Positions 34,622-43,727 of a stretch of DNA of 64,000 nt are shown one piece after another. How positions within the stretch are numbered: the stretch's first letter is position 1; every line of letters starts with the position of its first letter. The position numbers and the translations under genes were made by a program. Below the pieces are notes generated by a model, which was not told where the DNA came from, made no database searches, and saw only the letters and a list, made by a program, of their open reading frames with translations. This stretch comes from CBDAUN01 sp965214615 (lineage in GTDB: Bacteria > Pseudomonadota > Gammaproteobacteria > Arenicellales > JAJDZL01): positions 1,550,001-1,614,000 of the forward strand of contig OZ243952.1 of assembly GCA_965214615.1 (NCBI GenBank), read 5' to 3'.

Positions 34622-35464
34622 ATGAACGAGCAATCATCTGTTGCGCCTGAATCGGCGCGCCAAAAAGCGCTGATCAGCGTCAACAATATCGAGGTTATCT
34701 ATGACCGGGTGATACTTGTTCTAAAGGGTGTATCCCTGGAAGTTCCCGAGAAGGGCATCATTGCCCTTCTCGGGGCTAACGGCGCCGGCAAGACGACGAC
34801 GCTCAAGGCGATATCGAATCTGCTTCGCGCCGAGCGCGGCGAGGTGACCAAGGGCAGCATTATCTACCGGGGCGAGCGCGTCGATGCGCTGACACCGTCG
34901 GACCTGGTGGTTCGAGGCGTGACCCAGGTCATGGAGGGTCGGCACTGCTTCGAGCATCTGACTGTTGAGGAGAATCTGATGACCGGCGCCTACACGCGCC
35001 GCGACGGCCGCGCCGCGATTCAGGCGGACCTGGAAAAGGTCTACACCTACTTTCCGCGTTTGAAAGAACGCCGTACAGGGCTTGCAGGATACATTTCAGG
35101 CGGTGAGCAGCAAATGACCGCGGTTGGACGAGCGCTGATGGCCAAGCCGTCTGCAATTTTGCTCGATGAACCTTCCATGGGACTTGCTCCGACGCTGGTC
35201 GAGGAGATTTTTGAAATAATCAAGCGACTGAACGAAAACGAAGAAGTGACTATTCTGCTGGCTGAGCAGAACACCAACATGGCGCTGCGCTACTCGCAGT
35301 ACGGCTATATTCTAGAAAGCGGCCGCGTTGTGATGGATGGGCAGGCATCCGATCTTCTTCAAAACGAGGACGTCAAGGAGTTTTATCTGGGCGTCAGCGG
35401 GGAAAAACGCAAAAGCTTCAGGGAAGTGAAGCACTATCGTCGCCGTAAGCGCTGGCTTACTTGA
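34622..35464 (+). CDS. livF: Branched-chain amino acid-type ABC transporter, ATPase LivF
   Basis: A 280-residue ATPase of the LivF class: Walker A LLGANGAGKTTTLKAI, the switch VTQVMEGRHCFEHLTVEENL, signature SGGEQQMTAVGRALMAKP, Walker B ILLDEPSMGLAP and the C-terminal LAEQNTNMALRYSQYGYILESGRVV. It runs about 40 residues past the usual LivF end, with a basic tail (FREVKHYRRRKRW). It completes the five-gene importer. Confidence 0.92.
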   Translation: MNEQSSVAPESARQKALISVNNIEVIYDRVILVLKGVSLEVPEKGIIALLGANGAGKTTTLKAISNLLRAERGEVTKGSIIYRGERVDALTPSDLVVRGVTQVMEGRHCFEHLTVEENLMTGAYTRRDGRAAIQADLEKVYTYFPRLKERRTGLAGYISGGEQQMTAVGRALMAKPSAILLDEPSMGLAPTLVEEIFEIIKRLNENEEVTILLAEQNTNMALRYSQYGYILESGRVVMDGQASDLLQNEDVKEFYLGVSGEKRKSFREVKHYRRRKRWLT

Positions 35465-35558
35465 CGGCGCTTCAAAAGGTGCGCGGCATCGGAGGAATCG
35501 ATTTTGCGGCACCGAAAAGGGATAAACGGCTCCGCATGATCGCCGGAGAGCCAAGGCC

Positions 35559-36800
35559 ATGACCTCACAATATTTTGATTCTCTTGAAACGCGTGATCCG
35601 CAGGTGCGGCGCCGCGAATTGGATGCATCGCTGCGCAGCCATCTGCGGCATGCGTATGCGCACTCGTCGTACGTGAAGGGCGCCCAGCTGTCCGGAATTG
35701 ATGTCGAATCGATCCGGTCGTGCGAGGATCTGGCTGCCGTTCCGGTTATACGAAAAACCGACTTGATGGATCTGCAAAGGCAAGATCCGCCGTTCGCGGG
35801 GCTGGATGCGATAACCGAATATCCGCTGATGAATGTGTTTGCGTCGCCTGGACCGATTTTCGAATTTCAGACGACACGGCCGGATTTTTGCAGAATGTCC
35901 CGGGCCATGTATGCCGCTGGCATGCGTGCCGGCATGCTGGTGCACAACTCGTTCGCATATCACTTTACCCCGGCGGGTGCAATGATGGAAAGCGGCGCCA
36001 AGGCGCTGGGATGCTCAGTGTTTCCGGCCGGCGTCGGCCAGACCGAGATGCAGGTGCAGATTATGGGGCACATGCGTCCGCAGGCTTACGCGGGCACGCC
36101 TTCGTATTTGAAGATTCTGCTGGATCATGCGGCCAATGAAGGCACCGATGTGTCTTCGATGAAAATCGGCATCGTTTCAGGCGAGGCGCTGCCGCCATCG
36201 CTCAGAACCGCGATCAAGGAATTTAACGTAGATGTGCTTCAGTGCTACGGGGTTGCCGATGCGGGTTTGATTGCATACGAATCGCCGGCGATGGAAGGAC
36301 TCATTGTAGATGAAGGAGTGATTCTGGAAATTGTCCAGCCTGGAACGGATGACCTGGTTGCCGAAGGGGAGGTGGGCGAGATTGTGGTGACGCCGCTGAA
36401 TCCGGACTATCCACTGATTCGGTTTGGTACCGGAGATCTGTCTGCGGTGATGCCGGGTGAGAGTCCTTGCGGCCGCACGAATACGCGGATTCGGGGCTGG
36501 ATGGGCCGTGCGGATCAATCGGCGAAGGTGCGGGGCATGTTTGTTCATCCGTCGCAGGTTGCGCAGATTGTCAAGAGGTTTCCGGAATTGTCGCGGGCGC
36601 GTCTGGTAATTTCAAGCGTGGATCATCTGGATTCCATGGATCTTCATTGTGAAGCTGCGCAGCATTCCGAATCTCTGGCAGAAGCGATCAAGTCATGTAT
36701 TCGCGAGATATGCAAGCTCAGAGGTGATGTCGTATTTACCGAGCCCGGTTCGCTTCCAAGGGACGGCATCGTTATCGAAGATGCGCGAAGCCACGAGTAG
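35559..36800 (+). CDS. Phenylacetate-CoA ligase-like AMP-dependent ligase (PaaK family)
   Basis: A 413-residue protein of the PaaK-like branch of the ANL superfamily. It has the PaaK features YAGTPSYLKILLDHA, GIVSGEALPPSLRTAI and YGVADAGLIAYES, followed by GEVGEIVVTPLNPDYPLIRFGTGDLS (read in parts) and the C-terminal RGMFVHPSQVAQIVKRFPELSRARLVIS. PaaK enzymes make phenylacetyl-CoA; relatives activate other aryl acids. It closes the transporter cluster, about 95 bp after livF, and is the second CoA ligase in it. That strengthens the reading of the cluster as acid uptake plus activation. Confidence 0.85.
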   Translation: MTSQYFDSLETRDPQVRRRELDASLRSHLRHAYAHSSYVKGAQLSGIDVESIRSCEDLAAVPVIRKTDLMDLQRQDPPFAGLDAITEYPLMNVFASPGPIFEFQTTRPDFCRMSRAMYAAGMRAGMLVHNSFAYHFTPAGAMMESGAKALGCSVFPAGVGQTEMQVQIMGHMRPQAYAGTPSYLKILLDHAANEGTDVSSMKIGIVSGEALPPSLRTAIKEFNVDVLQCYGVADAGLIAYESPAMEGLIVDEGVILEIVQPGTDDLVAEGEVGEIVVTPLNPDYPLIRFGTGDLSAVMPGESPCGRTNTRIRGWMGRADQSAKVRGMFVHPSQVAQIVKRFPELSRARLVISSVDHLDSMDLHCEAAQHSESLAEAIKSCIREICKLRGDVVFTEPGSLPRDGIVIEDARSHE

Positions 36801-37172
36801 TTTGCTTTGGCGGCAACCGGTGATGAATGAGTTTAGCTTCGGGCGTGAGCAATACCATTGATACAGCCGGGTCTGTTCGATTTTTTTGAAGAATTGCCGA
36901 GATTGCCAATTCTATTGTCATTTATGCGAGCGGCGGTCTGAAGTCCAAAGGCAATTGTGTTCAAGTCGGCATTGGCATGCCTGACGTTTCGACTATGGAG
37001 CAGAGTGGATTTGCCCCTCAATTTGGATCATGCAACTGTTCGGGTTCGCGTTTTCATTTTAGCGAGCGTTTGTGTTCAGCGCGTTTCGACCCGACCGGAA
37101 ATGCAGCTGATCAGTATCAATTCTGCAGCAGTATGCAGTAACTGTTGAGCATAATAACGGGATAGGATTGAT
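36801..37172. other. 372-bp gap before the nuclease-helicase gene
   Basis: No gene is recognisable. The last 40 bp (TTGAGCATAATAACGGGAT) are AT-rich, with CATAAT as a possible -10 and AGGA about 8 bases before the next ATG. The composition drops compared with the cluster upstream. Confidence 0.4.
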
Positions 37173-39047
37173 ATGATCATTTACAGCGCAACACGCGGGG
37201 AATTTTCCAAAGCAGTGACCGACAACATTATTGATGAGGAAGTTGAACGTCAATATGTGACGAGATTGAAACGCCGACCGCCTCCGGGGGAAATGCGGGC
37301 TTGGAGAAACTCATTGCCGCAAATGGAGATCGCGTTCGCAAATTCGAACGTGCCTGAAGATGCTGGCGTTGCGATCGAATATGTGGTTCCATTTACCTCA
37401 AAGCGAATTGACTTTCTCATAAGCGGGCGCGACCGTCAGAATCAGGAATCACTGGTTATTGTTGAACTCAAGCAGTGGGAGAAGGTGCAAGATACTGCCG
37501 TAAAATCAGTAGTAAAGACATATCTCGGAGGTGGAATAAGGGATGTTGCCCATCCGTCTTACCAAGCTTGGAGCTACATGAGGTTTATCAAGGATTTCAA
37601 TACAGAGGCTTCGGAGTCAAATATCCAGATGAAGCCATGTAGTTATCTCCACAATTGCATCGATCCGTCCCCGATTATGACTGAGTTCTATGACAACTGC
37701 CTGGAATTAGCGCCGCTTTTCGGCAGGCATGATGTAGGAAACCTAGGGGAATTATTAGACAGACACATCGCTTACGGTGACAGTGGCAAGCTCGTCGCCC
37801 GTTTGGACAAAGGCAAGCTTGCGCCTTCTAAGCACCTCATAGAGCACGTTTTTTCGTTGCTCAAAGGCAATGAGGCATTCGTCCTGCTTGACGATCAGAA
37901 ACTCGTATTCGAATGCATACTCCATTTGGCAGAGAAGGCGAACCGCGCCGGTTCAAGAAAGCAGGTTGTCGTGGTAGAAGGAGGTCCGGGGACAGGTAAA
38001 TCGGTATTGGCGATCAATTTGCTTGCCAAAATACTTCAACGTGATTTGATTTGCCACTATGTGACTCAGAATAGCGCACCCCGAGAAGTCTTTAAAAAAG
38101 TTCTCAAAGGACATTTCAATGCTGATGCAATTGATGGCTTATTCCGATCTCCAGAACCGTATGTCGAGGCTGAACCGAATTCAATTGGATCTCTGATCGT
38201 GGATGAAGCTCATCGCTTGAAACGAAAGTCAGGTATTTTCGACCATCGCGGTGAAAACCAGATTATGGAGATTGTTCGAGCTGCGAATTTTTCAGTCTTT
38301 TTTATCGACGAGGACCAACGGGTCACGAGCAAAGACAACGGCCGTATTGCTGAAATTATGACACAGGCTGGTCGATTCAACGCTGCTGTGACAAAACTCA
38401 AGCTCGAGTCACAATTTCGATGTAACGGGTCTGACGGGTATCTGGCGTGGATCAATCACGCATTGCAGATTCGCGAGACAGCCAATCCTACGCTCGACGG
38501 GATTGACTATGATTTCAGGGTGTTTGACTCGCCCAGTCGACTGTACGACTCCATAGTCGAAAAGAATAACGACAAGATACAAGCCCGCATGGTTGCTGGC
38601 TATTGCTGGAATTGGGTGAGCAAGAAAGACAAAACCGCATATGACATTGTCTTTGGAGAGTTTGATTTTCGAATGCGATGGAATTTGGTTGATCACGGAC
38701 AGGCGTGGCTGATTCAGGATGATTCGATTTCAGAGGTCGGGTGCATCTATACCTGCCAAGGCTTGGAATTGGATTATGTCGGTGTAATCATAGGTCCCGA
38801 TTTGATTGTTCGCGATGGGGAAGTTCAGGTCCACGGTCTCGCACATGCGGGCACCGACAGGCAATTTGGGCTAAAAACAAAGCTAAAGAAAAAAGACCGA
38901 GATGCCCGCAAACTTGCCGACACCATCACGCGCAATATTTATCGAACTTTGATGACCCGTGGTCAGAAAGGGTGCTACATCTATTGCGCAGACAAGGAGA
39001 CGAACGAATATTTTAAGAGTTTTGTTCGTAATAGGAATCAAGCCTAA
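37173..39047 (+). CDS. Nuclease-helicase fusion protein (DUF2075 family)
   Basis: A 624-residue protein in two parts. The N-terminal part (about 60-105) has a PD-(D/E)XK-like core: E69, D80 in RIDFLI, and E98-x-K100 in VIVELKQW. The C-terminal part is a superfamily 1 helicase-like DUF2075 domain: Walker A GGPGTGKS at 270-277, Walker B LIVDEAHR (about 341-348), FFIDEDQRV, LESQFRCNG, and a late YTCQGLELDYVGVIIGPD motif. DUF2075 proteins are widespread, often solitary, and suspected of restriction or phage-defence roles; no function is proven from this sequence. Base use is more AT-rich than the neighbours, and it is bounded by a gene-free gap on one side, as expected for a transferred gene. Confidence 0.8.
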   Translation: MIIYSATRGEFSKAVTDNIIDEEVERQYVTRLKRRPPPGEMRAWRNSLPQMEIAFANSNVPEDAGVAIEYVVPFTSKRIDFLISGRDRQNQESLVIVELKQWEKVQDTAVKSVVKTYLGGGIRDVAHPSYQAWSYMRFIKDFNTEASESNIQMKPCSYLHNCIDPSPIMTEFYDNCLELAPLFGRHDVGNLGELLDRHIAYGDSGKLVARLDKGKLAPSKHLIEHVFSLLKGNEAFVLLDDQKLVFECILHLAEKANRAGSRKQVVVVEGGPGTGKSVLAINLLAKILQRDLICHYVTQNSAPREVFKKVLKGHFNADAIDGLFRSPEPYVEAEPNSIGSLIVDEAHRLKRKSGIFDHRGENQIMEIVRAANFSVFFIDEDQRVTSKDNGRIAEIMTQAGRFNAAVTKLKLESQFRCNGSDGYLAWINHALQIRETANPTLDGIDYDFRVFDSPSRLYDSIVEKNNDKIQARMVAGYCWNWVSKKDKTAYDIVFGEFDFRMRWNLVDHGQAWLIQDDSISEVGCIYTCQGLELDYVGVIIGPDLIVRDGEVQVHGLAHAGTDRQFGLKTKLKKKDRDARKLADTITRNIYRTLMTRGQKGCYIYCADKETNEYFKSFVRNRNQA

Positions 39048-39106
39048 TCCGGTAAATCTGAAAGCGAACGCATGATGTTGTCAATCAAAGCATTTCATGG
39101 ATCCTA

Positions 39107-39529
39107 ATGGCTGCGCCCGATAAGACGATCGAATCAGCACCTGTCGAGGGACCCACCGGCGCGGTGTCGCTGCAAACGCTTGCCATGCCGTCAAACTCCA
39201 ATCCCAATGGTGACATTTTCGGCGGCTGGATCATGTCGCAGATGGATATAGCAGGCGGCATCCATGCAGTCGACATTGCAGAAGGACGCGTTGTTACCGT
39301 CGCGGTCGATGCAATGACGTTTCATCTGCCCGTATTCGTCGGAGACGTAGTCACCTGCTACTGCAAAACCGATAGAATCGGCAATTCCTCGATTGCCGTA
39401 CGTGTTGAAGCATGGGTGCGCAGGCGGTTCACAAAAACTGTGGAACGCGTGACCGGAGGACTGTTCACATTCGTTGCAATCGACGACGAAGGCAAGCCTC
39501 GGCCTGTATCGATTTCCAGGGACGGCTGA
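39107..39529 (+). CDS. yciA: Acyl-CoA thioesterase (YciA family)
   Basis: A 140-residue hotdog-fold thioesterase. The core NSNPNGDIFGGWIMSQMDIAGGIHAVDIAEGRVVTVAVDAM (read in parts) holds the catalytic Asp and the helix of the hotdog; FHLPVFVGDVVTCYCK follows. YciA hydrolyses a broad range of acyl-CoAs. The DUF1285 gene begins 1 bp after its stop. Confidence 0.9.
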   Translation: MAAPDKTIESAPVEGPTGAVSLQTLAMPSNSNPNGDIFGGWIMSQMDIAGGIHAVDIAEGRVVTVAVDAMTFHLPVFVGDVVTCYCKTDRIGNSSIAVRVEAWVRRRFTKTVERVTGGLFTFVAIDDEGKPRPVSISRDG

Positions 39530-39530
39530 A

Positions 39531-40082
39531 GTGAACACAGACCCGGCAAATCTGATCGCGCAGATATCCAAGAGCGGCTTGCCGCCTGTGCACAAGTGGA
39601 ATCCGGAATTTTGCGGAGATATCGATATCCGGATTGCGCGCGACGGAACCTGGTTCTACATGGGATCTCCTATTGGCCGTCGGCGGCTGGTGCGTCTTTT
39701 TTCGACAGTGCTGCGTAAAGACTCAGATGGCGAGCATTATCTGGTTACCCCGGTAGAAAAGCTGCGCATCGCGGTGGAAGACGCCCCGTTTGTGGTGGTT
39801 GAAGTGCAAGAGACAGGGCAAGGGAGCGAGCAGAAACTGTGTTTCCGCACCAAGACCGAGGATGTTGTTCCTGCAGATGCGGATCATCCGATTAGCGTGG
39901 AGGTGAACGAAGACGGTCAGCCTAGCCCGTATATCGAAGTTCGAAGCGGATTAATGGGCCTGATCGCTAGAAACGTCTATTATCAGCTTGTTGAACTTGG
40001 GGTTGAGCGTACAGTCGGAGGCAAGTCGGTGCTCGGCGTGTGGAGTTGCGGGCAATTTTTTGAACTTGGACAATGCGACTGA
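39531..40082 (+). CDS. DUF1285 domain-containing protein
   Basis: A 183-residue protein, started here at GTG 39531, 1 bp after the yciA stop; the frame is open upstream but that part lies inside yciA. It matches the DUF1285 pattern: GLPPVHKWNPEFCGDIDIRIARDGTW, YMGSPIGRRRLVRLFSTVLRKD and YLVTPVEKLRIAVEDAPFV. The function of the family is unknown; the members are cytosolic and widespread in proteobacteria. The tight spacing suggests translation with yciA. Confidence 0.85.
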   Translation: MNTDPANLIAQISKSGLPPVHKWNPEFCGDIDIRIARDGTWFYMGSPIGRRRLVRLFSTVLRKDSDGEHYLVTPVEKLRIAVEDAPFVVVEVQETGQGSEQKLCFRTKTEDVVPADADHPISVEVNEDGQPSPYIEVRSGLMGLIARNVYYQLVELGVERTVGGKSVLGVWSCGQFFELGQCD

Positions 40083-40089
40083 CAGTTTT

Positions 40090-40584
40090 ATGAACACGGA
40101 GATCGAATCGGTGCGCGTCTCAGACGTCGTGTCAATCAGAAGAATCCTGCAAGACAGCAAGACGATTGCCGTAGTCGGCTTGTCGGCAAAGTGGCATCGT
40201 CCCAGCTATTTCGCAGCGAAGTACATGCTCGAACACGGATACGAAATTGTTCCCGTCAATCCGAACTATGATGAGATTCTAGGTCGAAAGTGCTTTCCCC
40301 GAATCGAAGACATTCCCTTTGACATTGACGTCGTCGATGTTTTCCAACGGTCCGAAGTCGTCGAGCCCATTGCCGAATCAGCTGTGCGTGCGGGTGCCAA
40401 AGTACTTTGGCTGCAGATTGGCGTAGAGAACGAAGCCGCCGGAGTAGTTGCCTGCAACGCCGGAATGGATGTTGTGATGGACCGATGCATGAAAATAGAG
40501 CATGCCAGGATTTTCGGCGGACTGAATTTTATCGGAGTAGACACATCGATCATTTCTTCGTCTCGCCCGACGTGGCTTCCGTAA
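40090..40584 (+). CDS. CoA-binding protein (YccU family)
   Basis: A 164-residue Rossmann-fold CoA-binding domain protein. The ATG at 40090 is chosen: it follows the DUF1285 stop by 7 bp and gives the family start, with TIAVVGLSAKWHRPSYFAAKYMLEHGYEIVPVNPNYDEILG as the nucleotide-binding beta-alpha-beta. DVVDVFQRSEVVEPI and VLWLQIGVENEAAG follow. The role in the cell is unknown; it may sense CoA or acyl-CoA. It sits between two small metabolic genes and metY. Confidence 0.88.
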   Translation: MNTEIESVRVSDVVSIRRILQDSKTIAVVGLSAKWHRPSYFAAKYMLEHGYEIVPVNPNYDEILGRKCFPRIEDIPFDIDVVDVFQRSEVVEPIAESAVRAGAKVLWLQIGVENEAAGVVACNAGMDVVMDRCMKIEHARIFGGLNFIGVDTSIISSSRPTWLP

Positions 40585-40599
40585 CCCCGGGGGTTCAAA

Positions 40600-41892
40600 A
40601 TGTCTGACCGCAAATACGGTATTGAAACTCTGGCCCTGCACGCCGGCCAGCTGCCTGATCCGGTGACTGGATCGCGGGCCCCTCCGATCTACCAGACAGC
40701 TGCGTATGTTTTTGACAACGCCGACCATGCGGCAAGCCTGTTCAACCTGCAGACATTCGGCAATATCTATTCGCGGCTGATGAATCCGACAAACGCCGTG
40801 TTCGAGCAAAGAATGGCTGCGCTGGAAGGAGGTCGGTCGGCGGTCGCCGTGGCTTCCGGAATGGCCGCGCAAATGGTCGCCTTGCTCAACATTCTTGAAG
40901 CAGGCGATGAAATTGTATCTTCAAAGAACCTGTACGGCGGCACCCATACCCAGTTCGCAGTCAATTTCCGGAAACTGGGGATCAAGGCGAAATTTGTGGA
41001 CTCCGATCACCCCGAAGAGTTTCGCGATGCGGTTTCGGAAGAAACCAAGTGCCTCTATATCGAAACTATAGGCAATCCTGCGGGCAACGTTCCAGACTTC
41101 GAAGCCATAGCTGACGTGGCGCGCGAAGCCGGAGTTCCGCTTGTCGTCGACAACACGTTTGCAACGCCGTACCTGTTTCGGCCTTTCGAACACGGGGCAG
41201 ACATTATCGTACATTCGGCGACAAAGTTCATTTGCGGTCACGGCACATCCATCGGAGGCGTTCTGGTCGAATCCGGCAAATTCCCTTGGGACAATGGTAA
41301 ATTTCCATGTATGACAGAGCCATCAGAAGGCTACCACGGTGTTCGGTTCTACGAAACCTTCGGAGACTTCGGCTACACGATGAAGGCGCGATGCGAAATT
41401 CTTAGGACTTTCGGACCTGCGCTGAGTCCGTTCAATTCATTTCTCTTCCTGCAAGGACTTGAAACGCTGCCGGTACGGATGGATCGTCACTGTGAGAACA
41501 CCATGAGCGTTGCTGAATTTCTTCAAAGTCACAAAGCCGTGGAATCTGTGGCCTATCCTGGACTGAAATCAGATCGATATCATGATCTAGCCTGCAAGTA
41601 TTTCCCCAAAGGCGCCGGAGCGATACTGAGTTTCGGAATCCGCGGCGGATATGATTCGTGCGTGCGTTTCATCGAATCCGTGCAATTCATAAGCCATCTT
41701 GCCAATCTAGGTGATGCGAAGACTTTGGTGGTACATCCTGCGTCGACGACCCATCGCCAACTCGACGAGGAAGCTCAATTCGCAGCCGGTATCACGCCGA
41801 ACATGGTCCGATTATCGGTGGGACTGGAGTCGCTCGACGATATCTTGTGGGATTTGGATCAGGCTCTGGAGCAGTCTCAGAAAAGGGCTTAG
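40600..41892 (+). CDS. metY: O-acetylhomoserine sulfhydrylase
   Basis: A 430-residue PLP enzyme of the Cys/Met metabolism family. K209 in HSATKFICGHGTS binds PLP. TLALHAGQLPDPVTGSRAPPIYQTAAYVF at the start, YSRLMNPTNAVFEQRMAALEGG, and the extended length (about 430 against 390 for MetB/MetZ) point to MetY, which makes homocysteine from O-acetylhomoserine and sulfide. A homocysteine methyltransferase occurs at 59.6 kb. The gene follows the YccU gene by 15 bp. No riboswitch is visible. Confidence 0.92.
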   Translation: MSDRKYGIETLALHAGQLPDPVTGSRAPPIYQTAAYVFDNADHAASLFNLQTFGNIYSRLMNPTNAVFEQRMAALEGGRSAVAVASGMAAQMVALLNILEAGDEIVSSKNLYGGTHTQFAVNFRKLGIKAKFVDSDHPEEFRDAVSEETKCLYIETIGNPAGNVPDFEAIADVAREAGVPLVVDNTFATPYLFRPFEHGADIIVHSATKFICGHGTSIGGVLVESGKFPWDNGKFPCMTEPSEGYHGVRFYETFGDFGYTMKARCEILRTFGPALSPFNSFLFLQGLETLPVRMDRHCENTMSVAEFLQSHKAVESVAYPGLKSDRYHDLACKYFPKGAGAILSFGIRGGYDSCVRFIESVQFISHLANLGDAKTLVVHPASTTHRQLDEEAQFAAGITPNMVRLSVGLESLDDILWDLDQALEQSQKRA

Positions 41893-41972
41893 CCAGATCG
41901 CAGAACCGATCAAGGATGAATCGGGGGCGGGCTAAGCATCTCCCTGCCGTGGGCCAAGCTCTTTGAAAGGCT

Positions 41973-42020
41973 GATTGAATATTCAATCGTCTGCCATTGG
42001 CCGACGGATATTCCAATGGC
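41973..42020. promoter_or_regulatory. Two palindromes downstream of metY
   Basis: GATTGAATATTCAATC (41973-41988) is a perfect 16-bp palindrome. Five bases on, GCCATTGG (41993-42000) and CCAATGGC (42013-42020) form a perfect 8-bp inverted repeat. They lie between metY and the DUF4143 gene and could be operators or mark a junction; the T-run needed for a terminator is absent. Confidence 0.45.
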
Positions 42021-42148
42021 GTCGACCGTGCACTAGCTTACCCTTGATTCAGCATGTCAATATCACTTTGATTCGGTTATTTTCCAAAGATTGTCATATA
42101 ATTCTTGAAAAACAAAAATAATAATTTAGATATTCAAGGAAAAAAACG

Positions 42149-43333
42149 ATGACTGAGTTAATTGGAAGATCGGAGGCGATCCGTCGAATTAACGCCAATT
42201 TCCGAGTGCATCCCGCGGTTGCCTTAGTGGGTCCTCGGCAGTGCGGAAAGACTACTCTCGCGCGAATGTTTGCACAAAACGATTCAACTGTTGCGATGTT
42301 TGATCTTGAAGACCCCGTTGACCGGCGCAAGTTGCAGGCATCGCAACAGACTCTGCGCAGACTATCCGGGCTGGTAATCATTGACGAAATCCAAAGGCAG
42401 CCCGAATTGCTGGAATTGCTCCGGGTCATACTGGATGCTCCGGACTGCAACAAGCGATTTCTAATCCTTGGCAGTGCTTCGCCGCAATTGATCAGGACTT
42501 CAACCGAGACTCTGGCAGGAAGAGTTGGAATCGTAAGTCTTTCCGGATTTTCGCTGCAAGAGTTGCCAGACACCGACTGGACTGATCTCTGGGTCCGAGG
42601 AGGGTTTCCAAGAAGTTATTTGGCCGTAGATGGCGAGGCGTCGTATTTGTGGCGCCGAAATTTCATTCGTACTTTTCTGGAACGGGATATTCCGCAACTG
42701 GGAATAACGACTCCAGCGGAGACATTGCGGCGATTTTGGACCATGATTGCCCACTACCATGGCCAAGTGTGGAATAGCGCCGAGTTTGCGCGCGCTTTGG
42801 GTACCAGTGAGCCTACGGCACGGCGCTATGTCGATATTTTGAGTTCAGCTTTCATGGTGAGACTTTTGGCGCCCTGGCATGCCAATGTGAAGAAGCGCCA
42901 ACTGCGATCGCCAAAGGTCTATTTGAAAGATCCCGGGCTGTTGCATGCATTGCTTGACATGGATTCGCTCGAATCCATTTATGGACATCCCAAATGCGGA
43001 GCGTCGTTCGAAGGCTTCGTCATCGAACAGTTGATTGATGCGCTGGATTCGGATTCGGTATATTTTTGGGCAACGCACGCTGGAGCGGAGCTCGACTTGC
43101 TTATTACCATTGCAGGAAGGCACTATGGCATCGAGTGCAAATTCAGCGATGCGCCAAGAACCACTCGGTCAATGCGAGTCGCCATGGATGATTTAAAACT
43201 TGAGCATCTATGGGTCGTCTATCCGGGTGATGATACATATCGGCTGGACGAAAAAATATCCGCGACTTCTGTCCAGGGGGCATTGAAAGCACTTAAGCTG
43301 GTCCAGGAAGGCAATTTCGACCGGATGCTGTAA
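42149..43333 (+). CDS. AAA ATPase with DUF4143 domain (copy 1)
   Basis: A 394-residue protein with an N-terminal AAA_14 domain: Walker A VGPRQCGKTTLA (residues 27-38), Walker B LVIIDEIQRQPELLELLR (about 75-92), sensor LILGSASPQL. The C-terminal DUF4143 part has FLERDIPQLGI, a winged-helix stretch (SAEFARALGTSEPTARRYVD) and a late AELDLLI...GIECKFSD that resembles the PD-(D/E)XK core. This family is common, spreads horizontally, and has no settled function. The upstream 60 bp are strongly AT-rich with TATAAT at 42097-42102, and AAGGA precedes the ATG. A small hairpin ACTGCA/TGCAGT follows the stop. Confidence 0.85.
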   Translation: MTELIGRSEAIRRINANFRVHPAVALVGPRQCGKTTLARMFAQNDSTVAMFDLEDPVDRRKLQASQQTLRRLSGLVIIDEIQRQPELLELLRVILDAPDCNKRFLILGSASPQLIRTSTETLAGRVGIVSLSGFSLQELPDTDWTDLWVRGGFPRSYLAVDGEASYLWRRNFIRTFLERDIPQLGITTPAETLRRFWTMIAHYHGQVWNSAEFARALGTSEPTARRYVDILSSAFMVRLLAPWHANVKKRQLRSPKVYLKDPGLLHALLDMDSLESIYGHPKCGASFEGFVIEQLIDALDSDSVYFWATHAGAELDLLITIAGRHYGIECKFSDAPRTTRSMRVAMDDLKLEHLWVVYPGDDTYRLDEKISATSVQGALKALKLVQEGNFDRML

Positions 43334-43391
43334 GACTGCAGCTATGCAGTTTGATAAAAACGATGGCGCTGATGAACTCCTAGCTGCACGA

Positions 43392-43727
43392 TTAGCGTTT
43401 AGGAAACGGAATTACGTTGGTCGGGTCGGCTTTGCGGTCGGTTCGGAATTTGTGGCATGTCGGAGCGCTTTCGCCTTGAGAGTTCTTTGAACGAACCTCG
43501 ATTTCGTATTCGATCCCTGGCTCTAACCCGGTGAAGGTGCAGCCGGGCACCGGAGTTTCAAAACCGTAACTCCATCGATCAGTGCCATCCTCCCGAATTC
43601 GCACGATGTAGGTGACGTCAGAATCCCATTTTGCTTCCAGAATTTTGCCATCCTCCATGGGCAAAGTGACGAACCAGGTTTTGCCGTCCCATCTGATGTC
43701 TGGCTGGGCAGTCTCTTTATTGGCCAT
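43392..43727 (-). CDS. Small fibronectin type III domain protein
   Basis: A 111-residue protein without signal peptide or membrane segment. One fibronectin type III domain fills about residues 12-96: the core W in KTWFVTLP, W in DRWSYGFETPVPG, and the C-terminal FTGLEPGIEYEIEVRSKNSQGES with the tyrosine corner. The tail RKADPTNVIPFPKR is basic. Cytosolic single-domain FN3 proteins are rare in bacteria, where the fold is usually part of secreted enzymes or phage tail proteins. It faces the DUF4143 gene head to head at its end and starts about 150 bp from the SDR end of the next gene. I cannot assign a function. Confidence 0.65.
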   Translation of the reverse strand: MANKETAQPDIRWDGKTWFVTLPMEDGKILEAKWDSDVTYIVRIREDGTDRWSYGFETPVPGCTFTGLEPGIEYEIEVRSKNSQGESAPTCHKFRTDRKADPTNVIPFPKR

